Source: Neorhizobium sp. NCHU2750
GTDB lineage: Bacteria; Pseudomonadota; Alphaproteobacteria; Rhizobiales; Rhizobiaceae
Assembly (NCBI RefSeq): GCF_003597675.1
Contig: NZ_CP030827.1
Coordinates: forward strand, 2,170,001-2,234,000
Length of the DNA stretch: 64,000 nucleotides
Reading direction: 5' to 3'
The notes under the pieces were generated by a model. That model saw nothing but the letters and a program-made list of their open reading frames with translations, was not told the origin of the DNA and ran no database searches. Within the stretch, counting starts at the first letter, position 1; every line of letters starts with the position of its first letter. The translations under genes were made by a program, and so were the position numbers. Positions 1-8,825 of this stretch are shown one piece after another.

Positions 1-1
1 C

Positions 2-1423
2 ACCCATCTCGACCCCACCGACTGGGCCGCCTTCCGCCAGGATGCCCATGCGATGCTGGACGACGTCATATCCCATATCGCATCGGTGCGCGAAAACCCG
101 CTCTGGCGGCCGCAGCCGGAGGAGAACCGGGCGCATTTCCGCCAGCCCCTGCCCGAAGCGCCGCGTGAGCTTGGTGACGTTCTCTCCGATGTCCGTGATC
201 ACATCATGCCCTATGCGACGGGCAACCTGCATCCGCGCTTCATGGGCTGGGTCCATGGCGGCGGCACGCCGGTCGGCATGGTGGCGGAAATGGTGGCGGC
301 CGGCCTCAACATGAATTGCGGCGGCCGCGATCATGTCGGCATCGATGTCGAAAAGCAGGTCGCCCGCTGGATGAGCGAAGCCTTGGGCTATGATGCCGAT
401 GCCGCCGGCGGCCTGTTCGTCACCGGCTCGTCCATGGCCAATTTCCTCGCCGTCACCATCGCCAAGACCAAGGCCATCGGCGTCGAGAGCCGCGCCTCCG
501 GCCTGCGCGCCGCAGATCATCAGCTCGTCGCCTATACCTCGGCCGAAGCACATGGCTGCATCGCCCAGGCCATGCAGCTTTCCGGCATCGGCTCGTCCAA
601 TCTGCGTCTCGTCGCCGTCGATGCCGATGGCCGGATGATGATGTCGCATCTGAAGATGATGATCGAACGGGACCGCGCCGAAGGCTTCCTGCCCTTCCTC
701 GTCGTCGGCACCGCCGGCACGGTCAATACCGGCGCCATCGATCCGCTGAACGAGATCGCCGACATTGCCGCGGCCGAAAACCTCTGGTTCCATGTCGACG
801 GCGCCATCGGTGCGCTGGCCGTTCTCTCGCAAGAGCTGCGTCCGCGCTTTGCCGGAATAGAACGCTCGCAGTCGATCGCGCTTGATTTTCACAAATGGGG
901 ACAGGTTCCCTATGACGCGGGTTTCCTGCTGGTGCGCGATCAGGCAGACCAGAAGCAGACCTTCGCCCAGCCCGCCGCCTATCTGCAGCGCTCCACCCGC
1001 GGGCTTGCCGCCGGCGACACCTGGCCCTGCGATCTCGGGCCGGATCTCTCGCGCGGCTTTCGCGCGCTCAAAACCTGGATGACGCTCTCGACCCATGGCA
1101 CGCAGAAGATCGGCGCGGCGATTGCCAATAGTTGCGCTGTCGCGCGCTATCTGGAAGCGCGCATCGCAGCCCACCCGCTCTTCGAACTGAAGGCGCCGGT
1201 GGCGCTCAACATCGTCTGCTTCGCCATCACCGGCAGGAATTCGGCCTATACCCGCGAGATCGTTCTCGACCTGCATGAGGAAGGTGTCGCCGCTCCCTCA
1301 TGGACGACGATCGACGGCGAGCTCGCCATCCGCTGCGCGCTCGTCAACCACCGCACCACCGAAGCCGACATGGATATCTTCATCGACGCGCTGGTACGCG
1401 CGGTACAGCGTCGGCCGGAATAG
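2..1423 (+). CDS. PLP-dependent group II decarboxylase, 5' end cut by window
   Basis: Probable amino-acid decarboxylase of the aromatic-L-amino-acid/glutamate decarboxylase family (fold type I, pyridoxal phosphate). The first in-frame ATG is at 53, but the frame stays open to base 2 and reads THLDPTDWAAFRQDAHAML, a normal helical N-terminus of this family, so the start lies outside the window. Seen: the PLP-lysine motif DFHKWGQVPYD, the cofactor-site segment FHVDGAIGALA, and TGSSMANFLAV near the phosphate-binding region. The C-terminal domain is complete. The substrate cannot be told from sequence alone; tyrosine, DOPA, tryptophan and acidic amino acids are all used by relatives. It is followed convergently by an esterase gene, so it gives no operon clue here. 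Confidence 0.85.
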   Translation, partial: THLDPTDWAAFRQDAHAMLDDVISHIASVRENPLWRPQPEENRAHFRQPLPEAPRELGDVLSDVRDHIMPYATGNLHPRFMGWVHGGGTPVGMVAEMVAAGLNMNCGGRDHVGIDVEKQVARWMSEALGYDADAAGGLFVTGSSMANFLAVTIAKTKAIGVESRASGLRAADHQLVAYTSAEAHGCIAQAMQLSGIGSSNLRLVAVDADGRMMMSHLKMMIERDRAEGFLPFLVVGTAGTVNTGAIDPLNEIADIAAAENLWFHVDGAIGALAVLSQELRPRFAGIERSQSIALDFHKWGQVPYDAGFLLVRDQADQKQTFAQPAAYLQRSTRGLAAGDTWPCDLGPDLSRGFRALKTWMTLSTHGTQKIGAAIANSCAVARYLEARIAAHPLFELKAPVALNIVCFAITGRNSAYTREIVLDLHEEGVAAPSWTTIDGELAIRCALVNHRTTEADMDIFIDALVRAVQRRPE

Positions 1424-1434
1424 TCTTCCGGCCG
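1412..1434 (+). terminator. Hairpin at the end of the decarboxylase gene
   Basis: A perfect 9-bp inverted repeat (CGGCCGGAA / TTCCGGCCG) with loop TAGTC overlaps the decarboxylase stop codon. There is no good T-run afterwards, so it is only a weak terminator candidate between two convergent genes. Confidence 0.35.
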
Positions 1435-1464
1435 AGCTCTCTTGGAGATAGATCGCCTCAACTG

Positions 1465-2532
1465 TCACGGCAGGCCGATCGAGCGCAGGAAGGCATCGAC
1501 CTGTTGCGTGTAGTCGTTGCCGGCCCCAAGCTCGCTGTCGATCTGCATGTGCTTGAGCGCAACCGGCAGCACCTGCGCCTTGCCGCCCGTCTTTGCGGCA
1601 AAGGCCTTGGCCTGCGGGCAGGAATCGCTGCGAAGGCTGGAGCAGACCAGAAGCATCGGCAATACCGGCCCCTTGAGCTGCAGAGCCGGTGATGCCTCGG
1701 CCCAGAAGCGCGGATCCTTGCCGAAAACCTTGTCGTAGAACGGTGGATGCCCCGGCTGCTGCATGATTTTGATAATATCATAGGCAGCACTGTCGAGTGC
1801 CACAGTTCCGGCCCAGGGGCGCAGACCGACCTTTTGACCAAGGGCGTGATCTGTCGTCACCAATGCGACGAGATGGGCACCCGCAGAATGTCCCATCAGC
1901 ACGATCTTCGACGGATCACCGCCCCATGACGCGGCATTGCGTTCGACACTTGCGAGCGCTGCGGCCACATCGCCAGCCTGCTGCACCGGATCGGCCTTCG
2001 GCAACAGGCGCGTCTCGACCGAGACGAAAATGAAGCCCTGCGGCAGCCAGTGGGCCACCTTGTTCTCCACCACGCCGGCCGAGGTCTTGGACCCAAAGGC
2101 CCAGGCGCCGCCATGCACCATCACGATGATCGGCGCATGGGCGGGCTTCTGCGGCGCGTAGATGTCCATCAACTGCGCCGGCGCTGTGCCATAGGCGATG
2201 TTCCGCCTCACCGTCACGCCCGCCGGCACATGGGCATCGCCGCCCTCCGCCTTCGCCGCCATCTTCGTCATCATCTTGGTTTCCTGGCTGGCAATGGCCG
2301 CCCGGCAGCCGGCAGAGAGCTCACTCGCGTGCTGGCGCATGCATTCGATGATGCGTCCGCCTCCCGGTGCAACTCCTGAGCAATGGGCCTGAAAATCGCC
2401 GCGGCAGGCCTGCATGAGGCCGAACTGCTGCGCCAGCGCCGGTGGCCCCGAACAGGCGGCCAGCGCGGCGAGCGCCACCAATGTCCTGCGAAAACGCGGC
2501 AATGAAAAACCTCTGGCAATGGTCACGGGCAT
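1465..2532 (-). CDS. Secreted alpha/beta-hydrolase (esterase) with N-terminal Cys-rich domain
   Basis: Predicted exported carboxylesterase/lipase-like enzyme of about 355 residues. ATG at 2532 is chosen because it begins a clear signal peptide (basic start, hydrophobic residues 17-27, cleavage around ALA-QQ at 34/35); the longer open frame to 2679 has no signal-like start. Residues 40-80 hold four cysteines (43, 51, 64, 76) in a CysRich/GLG1-type repeat. The hydrolase domain follows, with oxyanion-hole motif HGGAW (140-144), nucleophile elbow GHSAGAH (Ser216) and a late KHMQID segment carrying the likely catalytic His. The layout fits the BD-FAE/arylformamidase-like branch. The substrate is unknown. 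The Cys-rich module before an esterase is less usual. Confidence 0.8.
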   Translation of the reverse strand: MPVTIARGFSLPRFRRTLVALAALAACSGPPALAQQFGLMQACRGDFQAHCSGVAPGGGRIIECMRQHASELSAGCRAAIASQETKMMTKMAAKAEGGDAHVPAGVTVRRNIAYGTAPAQLMDIYAPQKPAHAPIIVMVHGGAWAFGSKTSAGVVENKVAHWLPQGFIFVSVETRLLPKADPVQQAGDVAAALASVERNAASWGGDPSKIVLMGHSAGAHLVALVTTDHALGQKVGLRPWAGTVALDSAAYDIIKIMQQPGHPPFYDKVFGKDPRFWAEASPALQLKGPVLPMLLVCSSLRSDSCPQAKAFAAKTGGKAQVLPVALKHMQIDSELGAGNDYTQQVDAFLRSIGLP

Positions 2533-2703
2533 GCTCCAATCACATGAACAAAATATCGCATTGAACTTTCGGCCGGAATTGTTGCGGTGATATTTCAAAG
2601 CTGAAAAGGTAGGCCATCGCATTGCCTTGATCGGACAAATAACCGATCGGGCGGCAAGGCGCTCTCGCATGGAGCGCAAGTATCACGGAGTGCATCAAGG
2701 CTC

Positions 2704-3849
2704 ATGTCTCTTACCAATCACGACATCATCGAACTGACCGAATGGCGCCGCCACCTCCACACCATGCCTGAAATCTCCGGCGAGGAGGTGGAGACGGCCA
2801 AAGAGGTGGTGCGCTTCATGAACGAGACAGGCCCCGACAGGATCATCGAAGGGCTTGGCGGCACAGGCGTCGCCGTCTTCTATGACAGCGGTATCGCCGG
2901 CCCGACCGTGATGATCCGCGCCGAGCTCGACGCACTGCCGATCGAGGAACTGGGTGAGCCGGACCACAAGTCGAAGATACCGGGAAAAAGCCATATGTGC
3001 GGCCATGACGGCCACATGGCGACACTTGCAGGCGTCGGCCGCGCGCTCGGTCGTAAGCGGCCGAAGACCGGCCGCGCCATCCTGCTGTTCCAGCCGGCGG
3101 AAGAAAATGGTGCAGGTGCCGCAGCAGTGCTTGCAGATCGGACATTCGCTGAACTGTCACCCGATTACAGCCTGTCGCTGCACAATATGCCGGGCGTCCC
3201 CTTCGGTCACGTCTGGCTGAAGGATGGTCCAGCCAATTGCGCATCACGCGGCATCAAGATCATCTTGACTGGCAAGACGGCCCATGCCGCCTACCCCGAA
3301 ACGGGAACCTCGCCTGCCAGCGCCGTGGCCGAGTTGATGCCGGCGCTCAACGCATTGGCGTCAGGCACCGTCACGACCGGCGACCTTGTCCGCACCACCG
3401 TGACCCACGCGACAATGGGCGAACCGACCGTCGGCGTCGCTCCCGGCTATGCCGAGATCTGGGCAACGCTGCGCACCTCGACAGACGACCAGATGGCAGC
3501 GCTTGTCGACAGGGCCGAGACGATGGCGCGCAGGGCCGCAGAGGCGAACGGCCTGTCCTTGAAGATCGAGTACCAGGAAGTCTTCGGCCATTGCATCAAC
3601 GACGCCGAAGCCGCCGATATTCTGCGTGCTGCCATGGATGCCGAAGGTGTAAGCCACGAACCGGGCGAAGGATTTCGCGCATCCGAGGATTTCGGCCGTT
3701 TCGGTTCAGTCTCCAAGTCCGCGATGCTGTTCCTCGGCGCCGGCGAAAATCACCCTGCTCCGCACAATCCGAACTATGATTTTCCGGACGACCTCATCCC
3801 GATCGGTGCCGGGATCTTCCTGCGTGCGATCAGGAACACGCTGGGCTGA
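2704..3849 (+). CDS. M20-family amidohydrolase (hippurate hydrolase-like)
   Basis: Metal-dependent amidohydrolase of 381 residues, the usual length for the M20D peptidase/N-acyl-amino-acid amidohydrolase family. Metal-site motifs are visible: RAELDALP (Asp76), MCGHDGH (Cys99, His101), FQPAEEN (Glu pair), LHNMPG, and the late segment GAGENHPAPHNPNYDF. It should release an acyl group from an N-acyl amino acid or similar amide in the cytoplasm; there is no signal peptide. The ATG at 2704 has AAGG about 5 bases upstream. It is transcribed away from the esterase and ends at a shared terminator with the convergent L,D-transpeptidase-like gene. The exact substrate is not predictable. Confidence 0.88.
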   Translation: MSLTNHDIIELTEWRRHLHTMPEISGEEVETAKEVVRFMNETGPDRIIEGLGGTGVAVFYDSGIAGPTVMIRAELDALPIEELGEPDHKSKIPGKSHMCGHDGHMATLAGVGRALGRKRPKTGRAILLFQPAEENGAGAAAVLADRTFAELSPDYSLSLHNMPGVPFGHVWLKDGPANCASRGIKIILTGKTAHAAYPETGTSPASAVAELMPALNALASGTVTTGDLVRTTVTHATMGEPTVGVAPGYAEIWATLRTSTDDQMAALVDRAETMARRAAEANGLSLKIEYQEVFGHCINDAEAADILRAAMDAEGVSHEPGEGFRASEDFGRFGSVSKSAMLFLGAGENHPAPHNPNYDFPDDLIPIGAGIFLRAIRNTLG

Positions 3850-3868
3850 GGAGCAACCCTCAAAATGC

Positions 3869-3896
3869 AAGAGGAGCCACGAAGGCTCCTCTTTTT
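3869..3896. terminator. Bidirectional terminator between amidohydrolase and L,D-transpeptidase-like gene
   Basis: GAGGAGCC and GGCTCCTC (8 bp, extended by A-T pairs) enclose loop ACGAA and are followed by CTTTTTCG on the plus strand. The hairpin sits between two convergent stop codons and can serve both genes. Confidence 0.85.
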
Positions 3897-3898
3897 CG

Positions 3899-5302
3899 TT
3901 ATGCGTCGTTATTACCGAACAGCTTTGCCAGGAAGCCGCCGTTCGAACCGGCGCCGGGCCGCTTGCCGTCCCACTTGTTGACGATAATCATGTGGGTGAT
4001 CTCGCCACGCTGGAAGGCCTTGAGGAAGCGCGGATAGTCGGCAAAGGCGACGCAGCCATGCGAATCGCCGCGAACGCGCAGCAGGAAGCTGTGTGCCAAA
4101 AGACCCGTGCGACCCTGCGGCGGCTTGCCGTCAACCGGTGTCAGGCGCATTGCTGCAACGCCATGGAACATCGCTTCGCGCATCGACAGTTTGTAGGTGC
4201 CGGGCGGCGTCGGTCCACGCATCTTCACATTGGTGAACTTCGGATTGTCGCGCATCTCGCCAATGCCGGAATGCGCTTCGAGCGTCGAACCATCAGGCAT
4301 GTGAACCACGCCATTGGTAATATCGTAGATGGCAACCTTGGTACCGATGCCCGGGAATTTCGGTGTCGGCTGTGACGGTGCATCAGGCTCGGCGCGCATC
4401 GGGTTGTCGGGCTTGGCGAAGGCAAGCGCCGTCGGCTTGTCGTCGTCCTTCGAAGGCTTCTGCGGCGCCACGGCTGCGATGGCCGCAAGCGCGCTGCCAC
4501 GAACCGGAGGATTGTTGTCGTCGTCGCCGCGCATGCCGGCGGACGGACGGAAGATCGGCACCGGACCGGCCTTCGGCAATGCATAGGTATCGGCTGGCGG
4601 CGCCATGGCGACGATCTTGCCGGTGATTTCCGGTGCACCGCTGTCGTCGGATGCATCATCGGTGTCATCGGCATCGACCGATGCCATTTCGACCGGCCTC
4701 ATGTCCTTGAGATCGGCAACGCTGGCAACGCTCTGGGCGTCCTGGATCACGTCGGGCATGGCACCCTCGCCGCTCGGCGGAGCGACGACCACCATATTGC
4801 CCATAGCCTGCTCAAGCACGGCGCGGATCGATGCATCCGTCGGGCGGTGATTGGCAAGCGCGGCGAACTGGCGCTCGGCATCTGCGCTGCGGGAAGCTTT
4901 CGCCATCGCATGATGAAGAGCCTGGTTGACCGCCGAATCGTCCGGACGCATCGCCGAAAGTGCAGCCACATCGGCGCCGGCTAGACGACCGCCCTTGGGC
5001 TCCGCCACCGACTGACCCGGCAATCTGGAAAATTTGGAGACATCCAGGGCGCGATCGTTGCGGCTCTGGACAAGCCGTTCACTGGCGTTGACCGGAGAAA
5101 GCAGGGCTGTCTGGAACTTTGCTTCCTTGACCGGCTTAACCGCAGTCGCCACGGTGACCACGGAGGCCCCGATCAGAGCGGAAGCGGTCAGCCCGATCCC
5201 GATCGCCATATTGGCAAGAATGGAGCGTCCGTGCTTGCGCTTCGCCGGCCGCTTCGAGACCTTGTTCCGTGCCTTGGAGGTTTCGATCTTACGCACCATC
5301 AC
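3899..5302 (-). CDS. Membrane-anchored L,D-transpeptidase-like protein (DUF2778-type)
   Basis: About 467 residues. A very basic N-terminus (residues 1-28) precedes one membrane segment (about 29-55), then a long low-complexity, acidic/alanine-rich periplasmic stretch to about residue 320. The C-terminal domain carries GDSHGCVAFADY, the His-Gly-Cys signature of L,D-transpeptidase-like catalytic sites, and HMPDGSTLEAHSGIGE, typical of the DUF2778/Tlde1-like group. The Cys in HGC would be the nucleophile. The expected role is cross-linking or trimming of periplasmic peptidoglycan, which matters in polar-growing rhizobia, but activity is inferred from the motif only. The start could also be the second Met, one codon in. 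It stands alone between two terminators. Confidence 0.75.
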   Translation of the reverse strand: MMVRKIETSKARNKVSKRPAKRKHGRSILANMAIGIGLTASALIGASVVTVATAVKPVKEAKFQTALLSPVNASERLVQSRNDRALDVSKFSRLPGQSVAEPKGGRLAGADVAALSAMRPDDSAVNQALHHAMAKASRSADAERQFAALANHRPTDASIRAVLEQAMGNMVVVAPPSGEGAMPDVIQDAQSVASVADLKDMRPVEMASVDADDTDDASDDSGAPEITGKIVAMAPPADTYALPKAGPVPIFRPSAGMRGDDDNNPPVRGSALAAIAAVAPQKPSKDDDKPTALAFAKPDNPMRAEPDAPSQPTPKFPGIGTKVAIYDITNGVVHMPDGSTLEAHSGIGEMRDNPKFTNVKMRGPTPPGTYKLSMREAMFHGVAAMRLTPVDGKPPQGRTGLLAHSFLLRVRGDSHGCVAFADYPRFLKAFQRGEITHMIIVNKWDGKRPGAGSNGGFLAKLFGNNDA

Positions 5303-5661
5303 TCGTTACCCGAACCGTTACTCATCATGGCAAGCGCGCCGTCATGCGCCTTGCCTGCCAGACCCAAGCGATTGTCTGAAGCGAAGTTTCTCCGCTCCGA
5401 ACCGCTCTGCGAATGGTTCAGAGAATGAACGATTATGGTAACCAATGTCTTTACGCCGCCCCGATCAGTTTCGATGACGCTCATAAAAGCGCATGCCGTC
5501 GGAAGTTTAGCCGAAATACGGCGAGGCTGTGTTTCTGGCCCCGCGGATTAAGGCAGGTCAAGCCGACGACTGTTGCTGTTTAGCGACAAAAGCCCGACAA
5601 TTCAAGGCGACCGCGAGATTTTAACGGGGATGCGGCACTTTGAAACGCAGAAGCAAGGCAG
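5303..5661. other. Non-coding stretch upstream of the L,D-transpeptidase-like gene
   Basis: About 360 bases without a supported gene. It should hold the promoter of the minus-strand L,D-transpeptidase-like gene. Short open frames here lack ribosome binding sites and recognisable products. I could not pick out a convincing promoter box. Confidence 0.5.
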
Positions 5662-5695
5662 GAAAAAAGATAAGGCGGCCGCAATGACGGCCGCC
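5662..5695 (-). terminator. Terminator of the YeeE/YedE gene
   Basis: On the minus strand GGCGGCCG, loop TCATTG, CGGCCGCC is followed by TTATCTTTTTT. It lies 22 bases after the YeeE/YedE stop codon. Confidence 0.85.
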
Positions 5696-5717
5696 CCAAA
5701 GTTTGATTTTTGCGGAA

Positions 5718-6941
5718 TTAACCATCGCTCCGGCGAATGGCGCGACGTTCATTAAAAAACCAGGGCCTGAACTTCACCCCGATCACATTTCCGGCAAAGG
5801 CCGCTGCAGCCCAGAGATATCCGTGCAGGCTGCCGGAGGCGATCCCGGAGAAATACGCGCCTATATTGCAGCCGTAGGCGATTCTTGCACCATAGCCGAG
5901 CAGCAACCCGCCAACCGCCGCAGCCAGAACCGAGCGCCACGGAATATCGAGGCTCGGAGCAAACTTTCCGGCAAGTGCCGCAGCCAGCATGGCACCGGCG
6001 ATAATGCCGAAATCCATCACCGACGTGACATCGGCAAACACGCTCTGCGACAATGCCTTGGCATTACCCGGCTGCTGCCAATAGACCCATGCGGTCGGAT
6101 CGATGCCGATCATCTGCGCCCATTTTGCACCCCAGAGCGCGAAGGCGGAGGTGATGCCCCATGGGCGGCCGGCAATCGCCAGTGTCGCGAAATTGAACAC
6201 GACCAGCGCGATAGCACCGAATACGAGCGGCCATGGCCCACGCAGATAGCGTGCCAGTCCATGGCGCGGAGAAGGCGGAGCCTGCTCAAGTGCGCCATTG
6301 CGCCTTTTCTCCACCAGCACGGTGAGCGCCGCGATCGCGCCGAAAATGACCAGCGAAAGAACGATGCCGCCACCGGCGCCGAACGTCTTGAACAGGGCGG
6401 TCGGCGGCAGCGACGGAAGGCTGGCCCACCAGTCAAAATTCACCGTGCCGAGAACCGAGCCGACAATGAAGAAGAAGAGCGTCACAAACATGCGCGCATT
6501 GCCGCCACCGGCGGTAAACAGCGTACCCGAGGCACATCCGCCGCCAAGCTGCATGCCGATACCGAACATGAACGCACCGACCAGCACCCCGACACCGGCC
6601 GGCGAAATATTGCCCTGCACCGGGTGGCCGAACAGCGTGCCGTTCGAAAGCGCAGGGAAGAACAGGATGACGGCCAGCGCCAGCAGGATCATCTGCACCC
6701 TGAGCCCGCGCCCCCTGCCTTCCGATATGAAGACCCGCCATGCCGAGGTGAAACCGAATGCGGCATGATAAAGCGACATGCCGAGCGCGCCGCCGATCAG
6801 AAACAGCGCGCCCTGCACCGGCCCATAGATCGCGCCGAGCGCAACCGTCCCGACGACCAGCACGGCCAGCGAAAGCAGGCCCGGCGCCCCAAGCGGCGGC
6901 ACTGTCGGCGCGCTGGACCCGAGCGAAGAGGAAATCGACAT
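5718..6941 (-). CDS. YeeE/YedE-family membrane protein (sulfur-compound importer)
   Basis: Integral membrane protein of 407 residues with about 9-10 hydrophobic segments. The ATG at 6941 is preceded by AAGGAG at good spacing, so the longer open frame to 7082 is not used. Two copies of the family's cysteine motif are visible, GGGCASGTLF in the first half and YGCNIGAYFSG in the second; this two-half arrangement with paired Cys is typical of the thiosulfate channel TsuA and its relatives. The likely role is uptake of thiosulfate or another sulfur compound across the inner membrane. There is no TusA/SirA-like partner beside it. Substrate assignment is by family only. Confidence 0.87.
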   Translation of the reverse strand: MSISSSLGSSAPTVPPLGAPGLLSLAVLVVGTVALGAIYGPVQGALFLIGGALGMSLYHAAFGFTSAWRVFISEGRGRGLRVQMILLALAVILFFPALSNGTLFGHPVQGNISPAGVGVLVGAFMFGIGMQLGGGCASGTLFTAGGGNARMFVTLFFFIVGSVLGTVNFDWWASLPSLPPTALFKTFGAGGGIVLSLVIFGAIAALTVLVEKRRNGALEQAPPSPRHGLARYLRGPWPLVFGAIALVVFNFATLAIAGRPWGITSAFALWGAKWAQMIGIDPTAWVYWQQPGNAKALSQSVFADVTSVMDFGIIAGAMLAAALAGKFAPSLDIPWRSVLAAAVGGLLLGYGARIAYGCNIGAYFSGIASGSLHGYLWAAAAFAGNVIGVKFRPWFFNERRAIRRSDG

Positions 6942-7072
6942 TGGATATGCTCCTTGTTTTCGCCCTTGATAGGAGCCTTGCAATGCCGTGACGAGGCAAC
7001 GCTTTTCAATCGCAAGGAAGAAACGAGGAATACATTTTCGTATAGCGAGCCGATCATGGAATGCGGCACCGC

Positions 7073-7111
7073 AAAAAAGCATTCCACCCCGCGGGGTTGC
7101 ACGGGGTGGAA
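7073..7111 (-). terminator. Terminator of the YadA-like adhesin gene
   Basis: Minus strand: TTCCACCCC and GGGGTGGAA form a 9-bp stem, followed by TGCTTTTTT. It lies about 60 bases past the adhesin stop. Confidence 0.8.
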
Positions 7112-7174
7112 CGAGCCGACCGGCGGGGGAACCTGATCGGCCAGGGGTTCGAAAGTCGGGCCTGCGGCTCGCGA

Positions 7175-8656
7175 TCAGAATTCGCCGGCGAGCCCGACGC
7201 GCACACCGGCCGAGCCGCCCGGCGAATAGCCCACCGATGCATCGAAGATGACCGGATAATTGGTGTCGAACATGTGCGCCACGGCGAAGCTGGTGGCCAC
7301 TTCACCCTGATAGCCGGCGAGGTTGGTGGACCACGATGTCTTGCCGGGCGCCGAAGGTTTAGGTGCGGCCGTCATCGACATGGCTGCCGCGATGCCCTTG
7401 CGGGTCTCCCGGCGCAGGCTCGACATATCGCTGCGCAAGTCGGAGATATTCGAATTGATCCGGTTCACATCGAGATTGGCCGTCGCGATATTGCCCGCCG
7501 CATCCGTCGTGAGAACCTGGGTCGGGCCACTCTGCGCCGCCTTGCTTGCAGCCGAGGTAACGCCCGGCATCGTGTAGGTATTGCTCGACGTGCCGATCAT
7601 CACCTGGCCTGCCCGCGTGGTGGCAGCGCCGCCGCCGATCGCCGTGCTGTTGGCATAACTTGCCTTCGAACCGTAGCCGATCGCGGTTGCGTCGGCGCCT
7701 GTGGCCACTGCGTTTGCAAGGCCGCTCGTGTTGTTGGCAGCCAAAGCACCATTGGTACCGGCACCGCCAATGAAGGAGTTGATCGCCTGCAGTGCAGAGT
7801 CCACGTCCGTATAGGTATTGCCTCGCAGCGTGTAACTCGGCCCGGTAAAGACGTTTGTGCTGCTGTTATAGTTGGCACCGCCGCCGAGTGATATGGCGAC
7901 GTCGCCAAGTCCGGTCTGCACATTATCCTGCACCGCCCGAAGCTGGCGGACATTGACCGCATCGGTATCGGCTGTGCCGCCAGCGACATTGGTGATCTGC
8001 CGCTCGCTCCCCGTATCCCCGACGGACACGGCGCCGGCCGTCGATGAAACCGCCGTGCCAGAAAATAGTTCGGATGCACCGGCCATGCCTGATCTTGCTG
8101 CTACGGAGCCCGAGCCGAGCGCGACACCGCCGGTGGCACTGACGTCCGTATCCGCGCCGAGCGCCACGCCATTAGCGGCTGTAACCGAGCCGCGCAGACC
8201 GAGCGCAACCGCATTTGTGGCCGTCGCGCTGGTGGTCGCTCCGTTGCCTATGGCGATCGAGTTGACTTCGCCAGCAACCGACGCTGCATTATTGGCGCCG
8301 CCGAGACCGCTCAGGCTGCCGCCGCCCATCGATATGCCCTTCGCATCATCGATGTCGACCGAGTCGGCCGCCAGACCGCAATCGGCACTGCTGACCGCAT
8401 TGCCATCGGTATCCAGAACGTTGACGCCGATATTCTTGCCGCTCAGGGCATCGGTGAGGTTGACATCGATGATGCCGCCCAGTGCACCCAGGATCGAGCT
8501 GAGGCCGCCGGCCACAGGTTGAAGCACGGGAAGATCGACACTGAGGCCGGAGCAGACGTTGACCAGCGGAGCTGTCTGCGCCTGCGCGGTGGTACTGTAG
8601 AGGCTCGCAAGGAGCGTAGCCGGTATTGCGACTGCTGGAATGACGATGCGCTTCAT
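7175..8656 (-). CDS. Short trimeric autotransporter adhesin (YadA-like)
   Basis: Type Vc autotransporter of 493 residues. ATG at 8656 follows GGAGGGG and starts a clear signal peptide ending near AQA-QT; the open frame to 8683 adds residues before it. The passenger shows left-handed beta-roll head repeats of the NAVALG / GVALGA type (for example ATNAVALGLRGS, ANGVALGADT, GGVALGSGS) and a second set nearer the end (NAVATGADATAIGYGS, STAIGGGAATT). A short stalk (RINSNISDLRSDMSSLRRE) precedes the C-terminal membrane anchor, which ends in Phe (VRVGLAGEF) as expected for a beta-barrel strand recognised by BAM. It should trimerise in the outer membrane and mediate attachment. Small for its class. 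It stands alone, with its own terminator. Confidence 0.9.
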   Translation of the reverse strand: MKRIVIPAVAIPATLLASLYSTTAQAQTAPLVNVCSGLSVDLPVLQPVAGGLSSILGALGGIIDVNLTDALSGKNIGVNVLDTDGNAVSSADCGLAADSVDIDDAKGISMGGGSLSGLGGANNAASVAGEVNSIAIGNGATTSATATNAVALGLRGSVTAANGVALGADTDVSATGGVALGSGSVAARSGMAGASELFSGTAVSSTAGAVSVGDTGSERQITNVAGGTADTDAVNVRQLRAVQDNVQTGLGDVAISLGGGANYNSSTNVFTGPSYTLRGNTYTDVDSALQAINSFIGGAGTNGALAANNTSGLANAVATGADATAIGYGSKASYANSTAIGGGAATTRAGQVMIGTSSNTYTMPGVTSAASKAAQSGPTQVLTTDAAGNIATANLDVNRINSNISDLRSDMSSLRRETRKGIAAAMSMTAAPKPSAPGKTSWSTNLAGYQGEVATSFAVAHMFDTNYPVIFDASVGYSPGGSAGVRVGLAGEF

Positions 8657-8825
8657 GGTGACCCCTCCAAATCGGATGGCCAATAATTTCGCAACATACT
8701 TAATAAGCTCTTTCTAATTTAGATAAGCTTTACTGTTTCAACGATCACACTGATTAGGCTTGATAATTTCCTTGATCACAGAGCCCCCGCTTGGCATTCT
8801 GCTGTCAAAATCGCGGGAGGACGTT

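Noticed and set aside
5718..5725. TTAACCAT, a CtrA-type half-site
   Set aside because: It coincides with the stop codon of the YeeE/YedE gene, with no gene start on either side that it could control.
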